Below, piece after piece: positions 37,160 to 47,069 of a DNA stretch of 64,000 bases. Under the pieces are notes generated by a model. That model searched no databases, had not been told where the DNA came from, and was given only the letters and a program-made list of their open reading frames with translations. A program made the translations under genes and the position numbers. The first letter of the stretch is position 1; each line of letters begins with the position of its first letter. The DNA is from an uncultured Methanobrevibacter sp. Its GTDB lineage: Archaea; Methanobacteriota; Methanobacteria; Methanobacteriales; Methanobacteriaceae. The stretch lies in the NCBI RefSeq assembly GCF_937881195.1, contig NZ_CALGFC010000007.1, positions 22,230 to 86,229 on the forward strand, given 5' to 3'.

Positions 37160-37779
37160 AAATTTTTATAATTTATTTATACTCTCTTATCTAAATTTAT
37201 TATTTTAAAGTCAATTATAAAGCCAATTATATAATTATTATCATTAAATCTTTTATTTTAAGTCAATATTTATATCCCTATTTATTAACTACGTTATATT
37301 CTAAATTTAATTTATATTTTAATATAACCGTATAAAATAATATTAATACAATTTAGTTTACTATTAAAAAATAGTTATAATAATATAAATATTTAATGAA
37401 AAATTTTTATAAAAAAATATAAAAAATATTTATAATATCTTATAATATCTTATAATATTTTAAAATATAAAGAATGATAATTACTTGTTAAAGAATGATA
37501 TTTATAATAGAACATATAAACATTGCTAAACTAAACTTGTAATAATTAGTTAAAATATTAAAAATAGGTTAAAACATTAAAAATCACTTATAAAATAGAA
37601 TATTTATTATATAAAATAAATATTTATAAAAATAAATATTTTTATATGAAAATATAGCCAAGTGAATAATATTATGAAAATAATTTTTTAGATCAAATAA
37701 ATATTGATTAAGTAAATAAATATTAATTAGATGAATAAATATTGATTAAGTAAATAAATATTAATTAGATGAATAAATG
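37160..37779. repeat. gap with 38-bp repeats running into the methyltransferase stop
   Basis: From about 37690 to 37785 the sequence alternates AAATATTGATTAAGTAAATA and AAATATTAATTAGATGAATA. The pair forms a unit of about 38-42 bp present twice, plus a partial third that supplies the last codons (Leu-Ser-Asn-stop) of the methyltransferase gene. The rest is A/T-rich; the tgtA promoter should be near 37170-37200. No other gene is seen. Confidence 0.6.
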
Positions 37780-39054
37780 TTAATTAGATAAATTTTTATT
37801 ATTTACAATATCTAAAAGTCTCTTATTCATCTCAATAATTCTATCTTTTGAATTAAATTCATCATTAGGACCATTATTATAGAATTTTTGATGTTCAATA
37901 ATATAAAAAGACTCCTTAGATTTTAAATCAGAAATATTAATCTTATTAAAATTTCTAATAACTCTTCTTTTTAGTTTTTCGTCTGAAATATCTTCCCCAA
38001 TAAATATTGGAGTTTGTACAGCAGAAGAAATTTTATAGTTATGTCTAGCTAAAGATCTTTCTTCTGCTCTGTTTTTCAAAATTTCTTCACTAGTCAAATC
38101 TAAATTTTTATCCCTAAATGGGATACCAGCATCAGATAGAGCTATTGTTCTTTCATCTAGAAGTGGAACATTTTTAGTAATATTATTAATATCAAGAGAT
38201 GCTATAGTTCCGCCAGATTTCCTGCCAAAAATAGGTCCCTCCCCAATATAAAATCCAGCTTCAACAAAAGCGAAACGAACCCCTGCAGCAAGAGTATATG
38301 TAGATATAATCCCATTATTTTTAATAACTCTTTTTAATTCCTCAAAAAATTCAACAGTGCATAATTCAGGAGCCATAGCTGGAGAATAAGGGTCTAAAAA
38401 AATAACATCATATTTATTATCACCAAGTTTTTTTAAAGAATTTCGAGCATCCTCACAAAAGATTTTGATATTAACATTGTCAGGGATTTTAATTTTCTCA
38501 ATTTCTAAACTTGCAAAATCTTCTTCAATAAGTTTAGATTCAATTGCTTTTTTGATAATATCATGACTTTTAATTGGAGATGGAATTAAAAGGCCCATAG
38601 CTAAAGTTTCAATAGAAATTTCAAGCATATCTAGAGAAATTGATGAATTATCGTCACTATGATTTAAAAACTCTTCTATAGTAGCAGAGGAGTTATAACC
38701 TATCCCACTACAAATATCTAAGACAGATATATTCTTTTTATAATAAAAATCGTCTTCATTTTTAATAAGATTATTTTGCATATAATTATTTTTAAAAGGC
38801 TTAACAAATTTTTCAAATGATTCTGTGATAGCTCCATTAGAATTATGCATAGTTTCAATTTTACCATCAAAATCTGGAGAATTTAATGTGTATGATCCAT
38901 CATCAGTTTGAATTATATAATCATGAAAAATTTTTGAAAGTTTATGTCTATAAATATTATCATTAGTTTTTTTTTCCTTTGAAAAATAACTATTTAGAAT
39001 AGTATAAAAATTTTCAATTGAATTTAATTTTTTAGAATCTATAAACTTATCCAT
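37780..39054 (-). CDS. MnmC-like tRNA (wobble uridine) methyltransferase
   Basis: The class I methyltransferase core is clear: SVLDICSGIGYNS (SAM-binding), FCEDARNSLKK, DVIFLDPYSPAMAPELCT and the MnmC-type end TYTLAAGVRFAFVEAGFYIGEGP with GGTIAS. MnmC-type domains finish 5-methylaminomethyl-2-thiouridine at the tRNA wobble position; archaeal members lack the oxidase half, as here. I choose ATG 39054 (MDKFIDS, 424 residues); an ATG 13 codons upstream is less likely. There is no clear SD. With tgtA next to it, this is a small tRNA-modification neighbourhood. Confidence 0.8.
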   Translation of the reverse strand: MDKFIDSKKLNSIENFYTILNSYFSKEKKTNDNIYRHKLSKIFHDYIIQTDDGSYTLNSPDFDGKIETMHNSNGAITESFEKFVKPFKNNYMQNNLIKNEDDFYYKKNISVLDICSGIGYNSSATIEEFLNHSDDNSSISLDMLEISIETLAMGLLIPSPIKSHDIIKKAIESKLIEEDFASLEIEKIKIPDNVNIKIFCEDARNSLKKLGDNKYDVIFLDPYSPAMAPELCTVEFFEELKRVIKNNGIISTYTLAAGVRFAFVEAGFYIGEGPIFGRKSGGTIASLDINNITKNVPLLDERTIALSDAGIPFRDKNLDLTSEEILKNRAEERSLARHNYKISSAVQTPIFIGEDISDEKLKRRVIRNFNKINISDLKSKESFYIIEHQKFYNNGPNDEFNSKDRIIEMNKRLLDIVNNKNLSN

Positions 39055-39283
39055 AATAAAATATATTACATCATAATATAAAATATATTGCAAAAAATAA
39101 ATATAACATTATCAATTAAAAATCGATAATTAATAAATTTTTGAACTATTATATTTATTGAGAATAAAATACTACTAAAACTAATATAAATTATTTTTAA
39201 ATTTTTTATTTAAATATGATAAATAGAAAAAATATAAATTTAAAAAAAAAAGATAATATAAATATTTGTAAAATAATAAAATA

Positions 39284-40453
39284 TTATACTAATCCTAAAC
39301 GGTTTTCTAAGTAATTATAAATCTCTTTAATTTTTTTAGTAGAATCAAAGTGATGATTCCCGATAAAAAGTCCACAATCATGTACAATATCAGAATTTTT
39401 TAAGTTTCCATAAATAGTATAATCAAAATACTTAATTACACTATTTTTTGCGAAATTTCCTGCAACAATAGGCCTACATTCTATATTTTCAGCAGAAAAC
39501 AGTTCCACAACAGTATCCCTAACTTCTTTATTTTCAAAAATCATTGAAAACCCAAAATAGCTATTTTTTCCAATATTTTTTTGTATTTTTATTTTTTTTT
39601 GGTTTGAAAATAATTCTAAAAAATATTCTCCATTTCTTTCCCTATTATAAATAAAATTACTAAGTTTTTTAAGTTGTTCTCTGCCAACAGCAGCTTCTAT
39701 TTCTATAGGTCTTAAATTATAACCAGGTAAAATAAAATTAAACATTTCATAGAACTTTTCTTTTTTAACAAAAAGTTTACTCTTTTCATTTATATTCCTT
39801 GTCCACCCATGAGATCTTATTGAAATCATAATATCTCTTAAATTACTATCATTAGTTAAAACCATACCTCCCTCCATGGTATTCATGTGATGTGAAAAGA
39901 ATGTGCTAAAAGTTCCAACAGCCCCAAAGGTCCCAGTAAATTGTTTATTATACTTTGCACCCATAGATTCACAATTGTCTTCAATCAAAATTAATTCATT
40001 TTTAATGCATATTTTTTTTAATCTATTAAAATCATTAGGATTTCCTAATAAATTAACAGCAAAAACAGCTTTGGTTTTATGATTGATAGCTTTTTCAAGT
40101 TTATCTAAATCAATATTCAAAGTATCAATGTCAATATCCACAAAACGCAACTTCAATCCACATTGATGTAAAACAGTATATGTAGTTGCCCATGAAACTG
40201 CAGGAACAATTACTTCATCCCCAAAATTGAGATCATAATCTTCTGAAAGTATTAATGATGAAATTGCAATTAAATTAGCTGAAGACCCCGAATTAACCAT
40301 TATACCATACTTTGTGCCAAAATATGATGAAAATTCTTGCTCAAATTTTTCTACTTCTGGACCTATTGTAAACTTATTACTTAATATAACACGATTTATA
40401 GCATTAATTTCTTTTTTATCCCAAGTATCAGTTGCTAAAGGGTAATTTATCAT
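39284..40453 (-). CDS. colD: GDP-4-keto-6-deoxy-D-mannose 3-dehydratase (ColD)
   Basis: The 389-residue protein has the DegT/AHBA aminotransferase fold, but the PLP-binding lysine is replaced by His188 in FFSHHMNTMEGG. That substitution marks ColD, which removes the 3-hydroxyl of GDP-4-keto-6-deoxymannose using PLP and glutamate. The match to Escherichia coli ColD as I remember it is close from the first residues (MINYPLA.(S/D)TWD) through NLLGNPN, LIEDNCESMGA, IR(S/A)HGWTRN, LPGYN(L/V)RP, GIECRPIV(A/T)GNF and FDYT, with His188 at the same position. It is downstream of gmd, which makes its substrate, and of a fucose-synthase-like reductase. Confidence 0.93.
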   Translation of the reverse strand: MINYPLATDTWDKKEINAINRVILSNKFTIGPEVEKFEQEFSSYFGTKYGIMVNSGSSANLIAISSLILSEDYDLNFGDEVIVPAVSWATTYTVLHQCGLKLRFVDIDIDTLNIDLDKLEKAINHKTKAVFAVNLLGNPNDFNRLKKICIKNELILIEDNCESMGAKYNKQFTGTFGAVGTFSTFFSHHMNTMEGGMVLTNDSNLRDIMISIRSHGWTRNINEKSKLFVKKEKFYEMFNFILPGYNLRPIEIEAAVGREQLKKLSNFIYNRERNGEYFLELFSNQKKIKIQKNIGKNSYFGFSMIFENKEVRDTVVELFSAENIECRPIVAGNFAKNSVIKYFDYTIYGNLKNSDIVHDCGLFIGNHHFDSTKKIKEIYNYLENRLGLV

Positions 40454-40636
40454 ATTTTTAACCTTATTTAATCAATTCATTAATAATTTATTTAATAATT
40501 AAACCATTTGATCTAATCATACTTATTTAATATTAGAAAAATAATTATATAATCTATTTTTAATGATTACATTAAATCACAACAAATTTATAAATATATA
40601 TGCATTTTATTATAAAATTTGTTTTTAATAATTTTT

Positions 40637-41593
40637 TTACTCATCTAAATCAATAGGTTTCTCAAAAGAAGCATACTGTCTTTTAAACCACTCATAAGTC
40701 AGCTCTAATCCATATTTTAGAGATATTTTAGGATTCCATCCAATTTTTCTCGAATTTTCACTATCTAAAAGTCGTTTCATCCTACCATCTGGCTTCGATT
40801 TGTCAAAATAAAGTTTTCCTTTATATCCAACAATTTCTTTTATAATCTCTGCAATCTCAGTTATAGAATAATCAATATTATTTCCAGTATTTATAAAATA
40901 ACCACAATAATTTTTCATTACATATAAAGCAGCATCTGCAACATCATCAGAATAAATAAATTCTCTTCTCTGTCTTCCACTACCCCATACAGTTACTTTT
41001 GGATAATTATATAATTTAGCCTCATGCATTTTTTTCATAAGGGATATTATAACATTACTATTTTCAGATTTAAACTTGGAATTAATTCCATATATATTTG
41101 GAGGTACAATTGTAACATAATTTAAACCATACTGTTTATTATAATACTCACAAAGTTTTAAGCCAATAATTTTAGCTAAAGCATAACCTTCATTTGCGGA
41201 TTCTAATTTCCCAGTTAATAAATATTCTTCTTTAAGGGGTTGTTTTGAATTTAAAGGATAAATAGAAGAGCTAGCGATAAACAAAAGATTTTTAACATTA
41301 TTTTTATATGCATTTTTTATTACATTATTTTGAATAGTAATATTGTCTATTAAGAATGATGAAGGATTTTCTATATTAGCCCCAATACCACCAACTCTAG
41401 CAGCTGCAAGAAAAATAACGTCGGGTGTCTCTTTTTTTAAAAAATTATTTACCTCATTTTCATTAAGCAAATTTAAATCATGTCTATTTCTTGTTATTAT
41501 ATTAGAATACCCATTATTAATTAATTTACGGAGTATTGCAGACCCTACTAATCCATTATGCCCAGCCACATATATTTTATCTTTCTTATTCAT
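40637..41593 (-). CDS. GDP-fucose synthase-like / ColC-like SDR with both epimerase residues replaced
   Basis: The 318-residue protein aligns over its whole length with GDP-fucose synthase (Fcl): GHNGLVGSA (NADP binding), AAARVGGIGAN, Ser108, Tyr137 and Lys141 of the reductase triad (YALAK), KPDG and a C-terminal helix. The E. coli epimerase pair Cys109/His179 corresponds here to Ser110 (in ASSSIYP) and Asn180 (in ENSNVI). The reductase centre is therefore kept while the residues that epimerise C3/C5 are missing. In the colitose pathway ColC does epimerisation and reduction; this protein probably reduces the ColD product without changing C5. It ends just before colD and starts 22 bases after gmd. 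Confidence 0.85.
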   Translation of the reverse strand: MNKKDKIYVAGHNGLVGSAILRKLINNGYSNIITRNRHDLNLLNENEVNNFLKKETPDVIFLAAARVGGIGANIENPSSFLIDNITIQNNVIKNAYKNNVKNLLFIASSSIYPLNSKQPLKEEYLLTGKLESANEGYALAKIIGLKLCEYYNKQYGLNYVTIVPPNIYGINSKFKSENSNVIISLMKKMHEAKLYNYPKVTVWGSGRQRREFIYSDDVADAALYVMKNYCGYFINTGNNIDYSITEIAEIIKEIVGYKGKLYFDKSKPDGRMKRLLDSENSRKIGWNPKISLKYGLELTYEWFKRQYASFEKPIDLDE

Positions 41594-41614
41594 AATATCG
41601 TTAATATTATTTTT

Positions 41615-42685
41615 TTAAATATTATTTTTTTGTTCAGACTTTATTTTTTCTAAATCTGATTTCACCATTTCTTTAACAAGTTCTTCAAAAGTTATTGTGT
41701 TTTCCCAGCCCAATTTATTTTTAGCTTTTGATGGATCTGCACATAATTGATCAACTTCAGAAGGCCTAAAATATTTAGGATCAACTTCAACAATAACATT
41801 ACCAGTGTTAACATCAATACCTTTCTCATCAAGACCCATACCTGTCCATTCAATATCAAATCCCATTTCTTTCATTGCTAATGTTGTAAATTCTCTAACA
41901 GAATGCATCTCACCAGTTCCAATAACAAAATCATCAGGTTTTTTTGATTGAAGTATTAACCACATACATTCAACATAATCTTTAGCATGACCCCAATCCC
42001 TTTTTGCATTTAGATTGCCAAGATATAACTTTTTTTGTATCCCTTCTTTAATCCTAGCTGCAGAAAGAGTTATTTTTCTAGTAACAAAATTTTCACCTCT
42101 CCTTGGACTTTCATGATTAAATAAAATTCCATTTGAAATAAACATATCATATGCTTCCCTATAATTTTTACTAATCCAAAATGCATATAATTTAGCCACA
42201 CCATAAGGGCTTCTAGGATAAAAAGGTGTTTTTTCTGTTTGGGGAACTTCTTGAACTAATCCAAATAATTCTGAAGTTGATGCCTGATAAATTTTTGTAT
42301 AATCCTCTAATCCCAACAATCTTACACATTCTAATATTCTAAGTGTTCCAATTGCATCAGCATTAGCAGTATATTCAGGAGTTTCAAAAGAAACTTTTAC
42401 ATGAGACTGTGCAGCTAAATTATAAATTTCATCAGGTTTAATTTTAGATATTAAAGAAGCAATACTTGAAGAATCAGTCATATCCCCATAATGCAAAGTA
42501 ATGCTTTTTTTATTATGCATATCCTCAATTAAGTCATCCATATATAAATGATCAATCCTTGAAGTATTAAATGAAGAACTACGTCTTACAAGACCATGCA
42601 CTTCGTAATTCTTATCTAATAATGATTCTGCTAGATATGACCCATCTTGACCAGTGATCCCTGTAATTAAAGCTTTTTTTTTCAT
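41615..42685 (-). CDS. gmd: GDP-mannose 4,6-dehydratase
   Basis: Gmd turns GDP-mannose into GDP-4-keto-6-deoxymannose, the shared precursor of fucose, perosamine, rhamnose and colitose nucleotides. The 356-residue sequence shows GITGQDGSYLAE (NADP site), HYGDMTDSSS, NLAAQSHVKVSFE, QASTSELFG with catalytic Thr/Glu, SPYGVAKLYA (Tyr-Lys), NHESPRRGENFVTRKI and RPSEVD. A strong GGAGG precedes the ATG at 42685. It is cotranscribed with the fucose-synthase-like gene (22-base gap) and probably colD. Confidence 0.97.
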   Translation of the reverse strand: MKKKALITGITGQDGSYLAESLLDKNYEVHGLVRRSSSFNTSRIDHLYMDDLIEDMHNKKSITLHYGDMTDSSSIASLISKIKPDEIYNLAAQSHVKVSFETPEYTANADAIGTLRILECVRLLGLEDYTKIYQASTSELFGLVQEVPQTEKTPFYPRSPYGVAKLYAFWISKNYREAYDMFISNGILFNHESPRRGENFVTRKITLSAARIKEGIQKKLYLGNLNAKRDWGHAKDYVECMWLILQSKKPDDFVIGTGEMHSVREFTTLAMKEMGFDIEWTGMGLDEKGIDVNTGNVIVEVDPKYFRPSEVDQLCADPSKAKNKLGWENTITFEELVKEMVKSDLEKIKSEQKNNI

Positions 42686-42799
42686 GTATATCCTCCTTGA
42701 ACTGATAAATTATTTTTATACTATTTATTAATAGTTTAAGATTAATATTTCTTAATAAAGATTTTTAAATTTTAAAATGAACTTTTACTATAAAAAAAT

Positions 42800-43918
42800 T
42801 CAATTGCCTTTTTCCAAAAATTTAGAAAATTCATTATATACTCTTTTAGAATATTCCTCCCAAGAATAGTTATTTCTAATAAATTCAGAAATTTTATTCG
42901 TTTTTTTTGAATAATATTCCTTATTTTCAATAATATCTTGTATCTTATTATACAATGAATTGATATCCCCAGTTTCTACAATAAAATCAAATATTGTTTC
43001 CTTATCAAAGATTTCTATTATTCCACAGCTACTTGATATGATAGTTGGGATTCCACCTAACATGGATTCTAAAGGAAAAATGCCCCAAGGTTGATATTCG
43101 GGAACAAATATTGATAAATCTGCAATATTATACAATTCATGTAGCTTTTCATCAGTTACATAACCATAAAGACAAATTTCTATCTGTTTTTCTTTACAGA
43201 TATATAAAATTTCATCCAATAATTTTTCGGATAAAACCTCACCAACAAAATGTAACTTAAATTTTTTCCTATCTTTAATCAAAGAGATAGATTTTACAAT
43301 ATCTAGATGGTGTCTCTGATAAGAAATTGGCCCTACTGATAAAATATCAACAAACTCATTATTAATGTGAGTAATTTTTTTATCTAAATCAACACTAGAT
43401 CCAATAATATTAACTTCTTTCTTTGGATATCTATCTCTAATATCCAAAGTAACTTTAGAATCTAAAGAGAGAATCAAATCAATATTTTTTGACATATATC
43501 GATCAAATTTAATAACTGGTTTAAGAAGATATTTTTCAATATTATTAACTCTATGATAAAAAGGAGGTTCATTACAAGTCCATATCCCCTTCATTTCTGT
43601 AAAATTAGAAACCCATTGAGCAGGAGAATTATGATAATTTAGAATATCATGATTTTTGAGTTCTTTAGAAAGTTTTTTAGATAATAAATACCATCTAGGA
43701 ATATCTAAACCTAATTTTGAATTAGTTATCCATTTTTTACCTAATGAAACTATTTCAACATTTTTTAACTCATTATCGAAGTAATAAGGGTCACTTTTTT
43801 CAAAAGTATATACTGTAACATCATTTCCCATCTTTTCTAGATAATAAGAAAGTTTAGAAACCTGTTTTTCAGCACCTCGAGGATATATTAAGTTTGGGTG
43901 TACAATACCTATGTCCAT
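42800..43918 (-). CDS. GT4-family glycosyltransferase
   Basis: The 372-residue protein has a GT-B fold: an N-terminal acceptor domain beginning MDIGIVHPNLIYPRGAEKQV, and a C-terminal Glycos_transf_1 domain with LSVGPISYQRHHLDIV, LHFVGE and the EX7E-like donor site in PEYQPWGIFPLESMLGGIP. It transfers a sugar from a nucleotide sugar to a growing surface glycan; donor and linkage are unknown. The gene follows another GT4 gene by 29 bases. Confidence 0.92.
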   Translation of the reverse strand: MDIGIVHPNLIYPRGAEKQVSKLSYYLEKMGNDVTVYTFEKSDPYYFDNELKNVEIVSLGKKWITNSKLGLDIPRWYLLSKKLSKELKNHDILNYHNSPAQWVSNFTEMKGIWTCNEPPFYHRVNNIEKYLLKPVIKFDRYMSKNIDLILSLDSKVTLDIRDRYPKKEVNIIGSSVDLDKKITHINNEFVDILSVGPISYQRHHLDIVKSISLIKDRKKFKLHFVGEVLSEKLLDEILYICKEKQIEICLYGYVTDEKLHELYNIADLSIFVPEYQPWGIFPLESMLGGIPTIISSSCGIIEIFDKETIFDFIVETGDINSLYNKIQDIIENKEYYSKKTNKISEFIRNNYSWEEYSKRVYNEFSKFLEKGN

Positions 43919-43947
43919 TTTTTAGCTCCAATAATTTCAATCAAATA

Positions 43948-44946
43948 TCAACTTATATCTCTATAAATCTTTAATAACTCTTTATTCATATTTTCCAAAG
44001 AATGTTCTTTTGCAAATTTCAAATTAGATTTAATATCACATTTAAAATTCCTATTCTTCAAATCATAAGCCAAATTATTTGAGATATGAGTCCTTTTTTT
44101 GACATCATCAGGAATAAACGCATCATCTAAAGTTATAACCGGTTTTTCACAAGCCATGGCTTCAACAATTGGTAAACCATATCCTTCCATGATTGTTGGG
44201 AAAACAAAAACATCTAAAGAATTATAAAAATCATTCATTTTATCATCCGATATAAATCCTAAAAATTTTATTCTAGAATCTCCTTCAGAAATTTTTTTCA
44301 AGTTTTCAAGTTCAGGGCCCTTTCCTCCAATCAAAAGCATTGAATTTTTAATATCTGCTTTTAAAAAAGATTCAATGAGAATATTTACCCTTTTTCTATT
44401 GTTTAAATGAGAAATAGTCCCAACAGTAAATATCTCATTTTCAATATTTTTTGGGAAAAAGCCACTTTTTATAGCTTGTCTTATAACTTTAATATCATCA
44501 ATATTAATATTATAATAATTTTGCACATCTCTAGCAGTTTCATCAGAAACAGCAATAATTTTTTTACATTTAATAGCTTTTTTCATGGATTTATCAAAAA
44601 ATAATTTGAGAAGTTTTGCTTGAATCCCATTAGAAATTAATTTTGGCATTTTAATAGGTATTAAATCATGAATTGTAACAACTGACCTATCAGGATCTAA
44701 ATAAATACTTTCTATTGGAGATAAAGCATGATAAACACCTGCTTTTTTTATTTTAAATTTTAACTCAATTATTGAAAAAAACAAATAGTCTAAAGCATTA
44801 TCATTTTGAATGATACTATCATCTTGAGATATCATCTTAATATTAAATTCTTTTTGATCCTTAATACTTTCATAAAGTACTCTCGAATAACTACCCATTC
44901 CTTGCTTATGGGACTGAAATGAACGGGAAATTAATGTTATATCCAT
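43948..44946 (-). CDS. GT4-family glycosyltransferase
   Basis: I place the start at ATG 44946 (MDITLIS); a TTG five codons upstream is less likely. The 332-residue protein has an N-terminal domain with SRVLYESI and VVTIHDLIP, and a C-terminal donor domain with GTISHLNNRKRVNILIESF, LLIGGKGPEL and the donor motif FPTIMEGYGLPIVEAMACEKPV. It belongs to the mannosyltransferase-like group of GT4. It works in the same glycan pathway as its neighbours; the exact linkage cannot be told. Confidence 0.92.
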   Translation of the reverse strand: MDITLISRSFQSHKQGMGSYSRVLYESIKDQKEFNIKMISQDDSIIQNDNALDYLFFSIIELKFKIKKAGVYHALSPIESIYLDPDRSVVTIHDLIPIKMPKLISNGIQAKLLKLFFDKSMKKAIKCKKIIAVSDETARDVQNYYNINIDDIKVIRQAIKSGFFPKNIENEIFTVGTISHLNNRKRVNILIESFLKADIKNSMLLIGGKGPELENLKKISEGDSRIKFLGFISDDKMNDFYNSLDVFVFPTIMEGYGLPIVEAMACEKPVITLDDAFIPDDVKKRTHISNNLAYDLKNRNFKCDIKSNLKFAKEHSLENMNKELLKIYRDIS

Positions 44947-45038
44947 ACTAAAACCACACAATATAATCTAATAATATAATAAAATTATATCAAAATTATA
45001 ATTTTAAAAGAAATTAAAAATTTTAAAAATAATTATAA

Positions 45039-46055
45039 TCACCTAAATAAATTCATTGCATTTAAAAAAACATTAGCTATTTCGAAGTTAGATGAAAATA
45101 GCTTAACAAAAATATTTATAAAAATGTTTTTAGCTAAATTTATATTAACTAATCTTGTTCTAAAATTATAAATATTAAACAAATTTTTTGATTTATGATA
45201 AATTATTTCTTTTTCATATTTTGTCATGTCACTTTTTGAAAAAAAGAGTATCCAATGAACTAAAGGTTCACATAAAGCATTAATATAGTCAGGATTTTCT
45301 TTTAAAATAATATCTAAACTTTTATTTAAACCATATAAAGACCCCATAACTTGGCTCATACTGGGAGATGAACTTCTTATTTTAGATAAATCTAAAAAAT
45401 AATCAATTCCAATATAATTGTTTAATAAAACCAAACCGTCTGCCTTAAGAAAAACATTAATAGAAAAATATAAGTCTTCATTCCAAGTTTTAATAAATTT
45501 TATATTATTTGATTTTATAAATGATTTTTTATAGATTTTATTCCATATAGTTAAATTCGCTGGAGTATACATAACTTCTGGAAATTCATCAATTGAATTT
45601 AATTTTATTTCATCACCATAATTATCTAAAAAATTTTTATTTATTTTATTATTAATAGAATATCTACATCCTACACAATCAACATCTTCCAAAATTGCCA
45701 CATCATAAAGATGTTTACAAATATCATTCCTAAAAACATCATCAGAATCTAAAAACATTAGATATTCGCCTTTAGCATTTTCAATACCCATATTTCGAGG
45801 AATTCCTGGTGAGCCATTATTCTTATCTAAAAAAATTCCAATTATATTTTCATAATTTTTGGAATATTCAGTAATGATTGCTTTTGTATTATCATTAGAA
45901 CAATCATCAATAATAATAATTTCTAAATTCTCAAAACCTATTGATTGATTTATAACCGATTTAATTGTTTTATTAATTGAATCTTCTCCATTATAACATG
46001 GAATAATGACACTTATTATTGGTTTTGAAACATTAATGTAATTAATTAGAATCAC
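45039..46055 (-). CDS. GT2-family glycosyltransferase
   Basis: The GT-A nucleotide-binding fold is clear: ISVIIPCYNGEDSI, IIIIDDCSNDNT, the GSPGIPRNMGIENAKGEYLMFLDSDD (DXD) region, and an acceptor part with WNEDLYFS. The frame opens with a TTG at 46079 inside the preceding gene, but without RBS. I give the GTG at 46055 as a conservative start. The SD-like GGTGATT at the end of the upstream gene (about 46056-46050) lies so that a start near codon ATT 46037 is also possible. The C-terminus is amphipathic/hydrophobic and may touch the membrane. Confidence 0.88.
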   Translation of the reverse strand: MILINYINVSKPIISVIIPCYNGEDSINKTIKSVINQSIGFENLEIIIIDDCSNDNTKAIITEYSKNYENIIGIFLDKNNGSPGIPRNMGIENAKGEYLMFLDSDDVFRNDICKHLYDVAILEDVDCVGCRYSINNKINKNFLDNYGDEIKLNSIDEFPEVMYTPANLTIWNKIYKKSFIKSNNIKFIKTWNEDLYFSINVFLKADGLVLLNNYIGIDYFLDLSKIRSSSPSMSQVMGSLYGLNKSLDIILKENPDYINALCEPLVHWILFFSKSDMTKYEKEIIYHKSKNLFNIYNFRTRLVNINLAKNIFINIFVKLFSSNFEIANVFLNAMNLFR

Positions 46056-46983
46056 CCATAATACTTTTAAAATATTCAATAGTATTTTTTAGGCCATTTT
46101 TTAGTTCAATTTTTGGTTTCCATCCTAATTTTTCTTCAGCTAAACTTATATCTGGACAACGTTGTTTTGGATCATCTTTTTGAGAAGGAAGATGGACTAT
46201 ATTTGATTTAGAGTCTGTTAAATCAATGATTTTTTCTGCTAGTTCCAAAATAGTAAATTCATTAGGATTACCTATATTTACAGGACCTGTGAAATCTTTA
46301 GTATCCATCATAAGCAATAATCCTTGAATTAAATCATCAATATATTGAAAGCTACGAGTTTGAGATCCATCACCATGAACCGTCAAGTCTTCATCTTTCA
46401 AAGCTTGAATAATAAAATTTGAAACAACCCGACCATCATTTTTAGCCATATTAGGACCATAAGTATTAAATATCCTCACAATCTTAATATCTACATTATT
46501 TTGATGATAATAATCCATGAATAATGTTTCAGCACACCTTTTACCTTCATCATAGCAAGATCTTACCCCAATAGGATTTACGTTCCCCCAATACTCTTCA
46601 CTTTGAGGATGAATAGTAGGATCACCATAAACTTCTGAAGTTGAAGCCTGTAAAATACGAGCATTAATCCGTTTAGCAAGACCTAACATATTAATAGCCC
46701 CACTAACTGAAGTTTTAACAGTGCTAATAGGATCATATTGGTAATGAATAGGAGATGCAGGGCATGCTAAATTATAAATCTCATCCACCTCAACATAATA
46801 AGGAAATGTCACATCATGACGTACTAACTCAAAATAAGGGTTATCTAATAAAGATATAATATTTCTTTTTTGGCCAGTGAAATAGTTATCTAAACATATT
46901 ACCTCATTACCTTCATTTAATAATTTTTTACATAAATGAGAACCAACAAAACCAGCACCACCAGTAACAAGAATTTTTTTCAT
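46042..46983 (-). CDS. UDP-glucuronate decarboxylase (UDP-xylose synthase) type SDR
   Basis: The 313-residue protein matches UDP-xylose synthases: VTGGAGFVGSHL (NAD site), YNLACPASPIHYQ, QASTSEVYGDP, RSCYDEGKRCAE with catalytic Tyr-Lys, RIFNTYGPNM, GRVVSNFI and the substrate motif QTRSFQYIDDL. The reaction decarboxylates UDP-glucuronate to UDP-xylose. Its 3' end overlaps the frame of the GT2 gene by 14 bases, so they are cotranscribed. UDP-glucose dehydrogenase, needed to make the substrate, is not in the window. It suggests a xylose unit in the surface glycan. Confidence 0.9.
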   Translation of the reverse strand: MKKILVTGGAGFVGSHLCKKLLNEGNEVICLDNYFTGQKRNIISLLDNPYFELVRHDVTFPYYVEVDEIYNLACPASPIHYQYDPISTVKTSVSGAINMLGLAKRINARILQASTSEVYGDPTIHPQSEEYWGNVNPIGVRSCYDEGKRCAETLFMDYYHQNNVDIKIVRIFNTYGPNMAKNDGRVVSNFIIQALKDEDLTVHGDGSQTRSFQYIDDLIQGLLLMMDTKDFTGPVNIGNPNEFTILELAEKIIDLTDSKSNIVHLPSQKDDPKQRCPDISLAEEKLGWKPKIELKNGLKNTIEYFKSIMGDSN

Positions 46984-47069
46984 ATAAATTCCTCGAATAA
47001 ATAATATATAGTAAATAATATATAAATAATCAAAATTATTTTAAAATTAATTTTCTAGAAAATATACAA

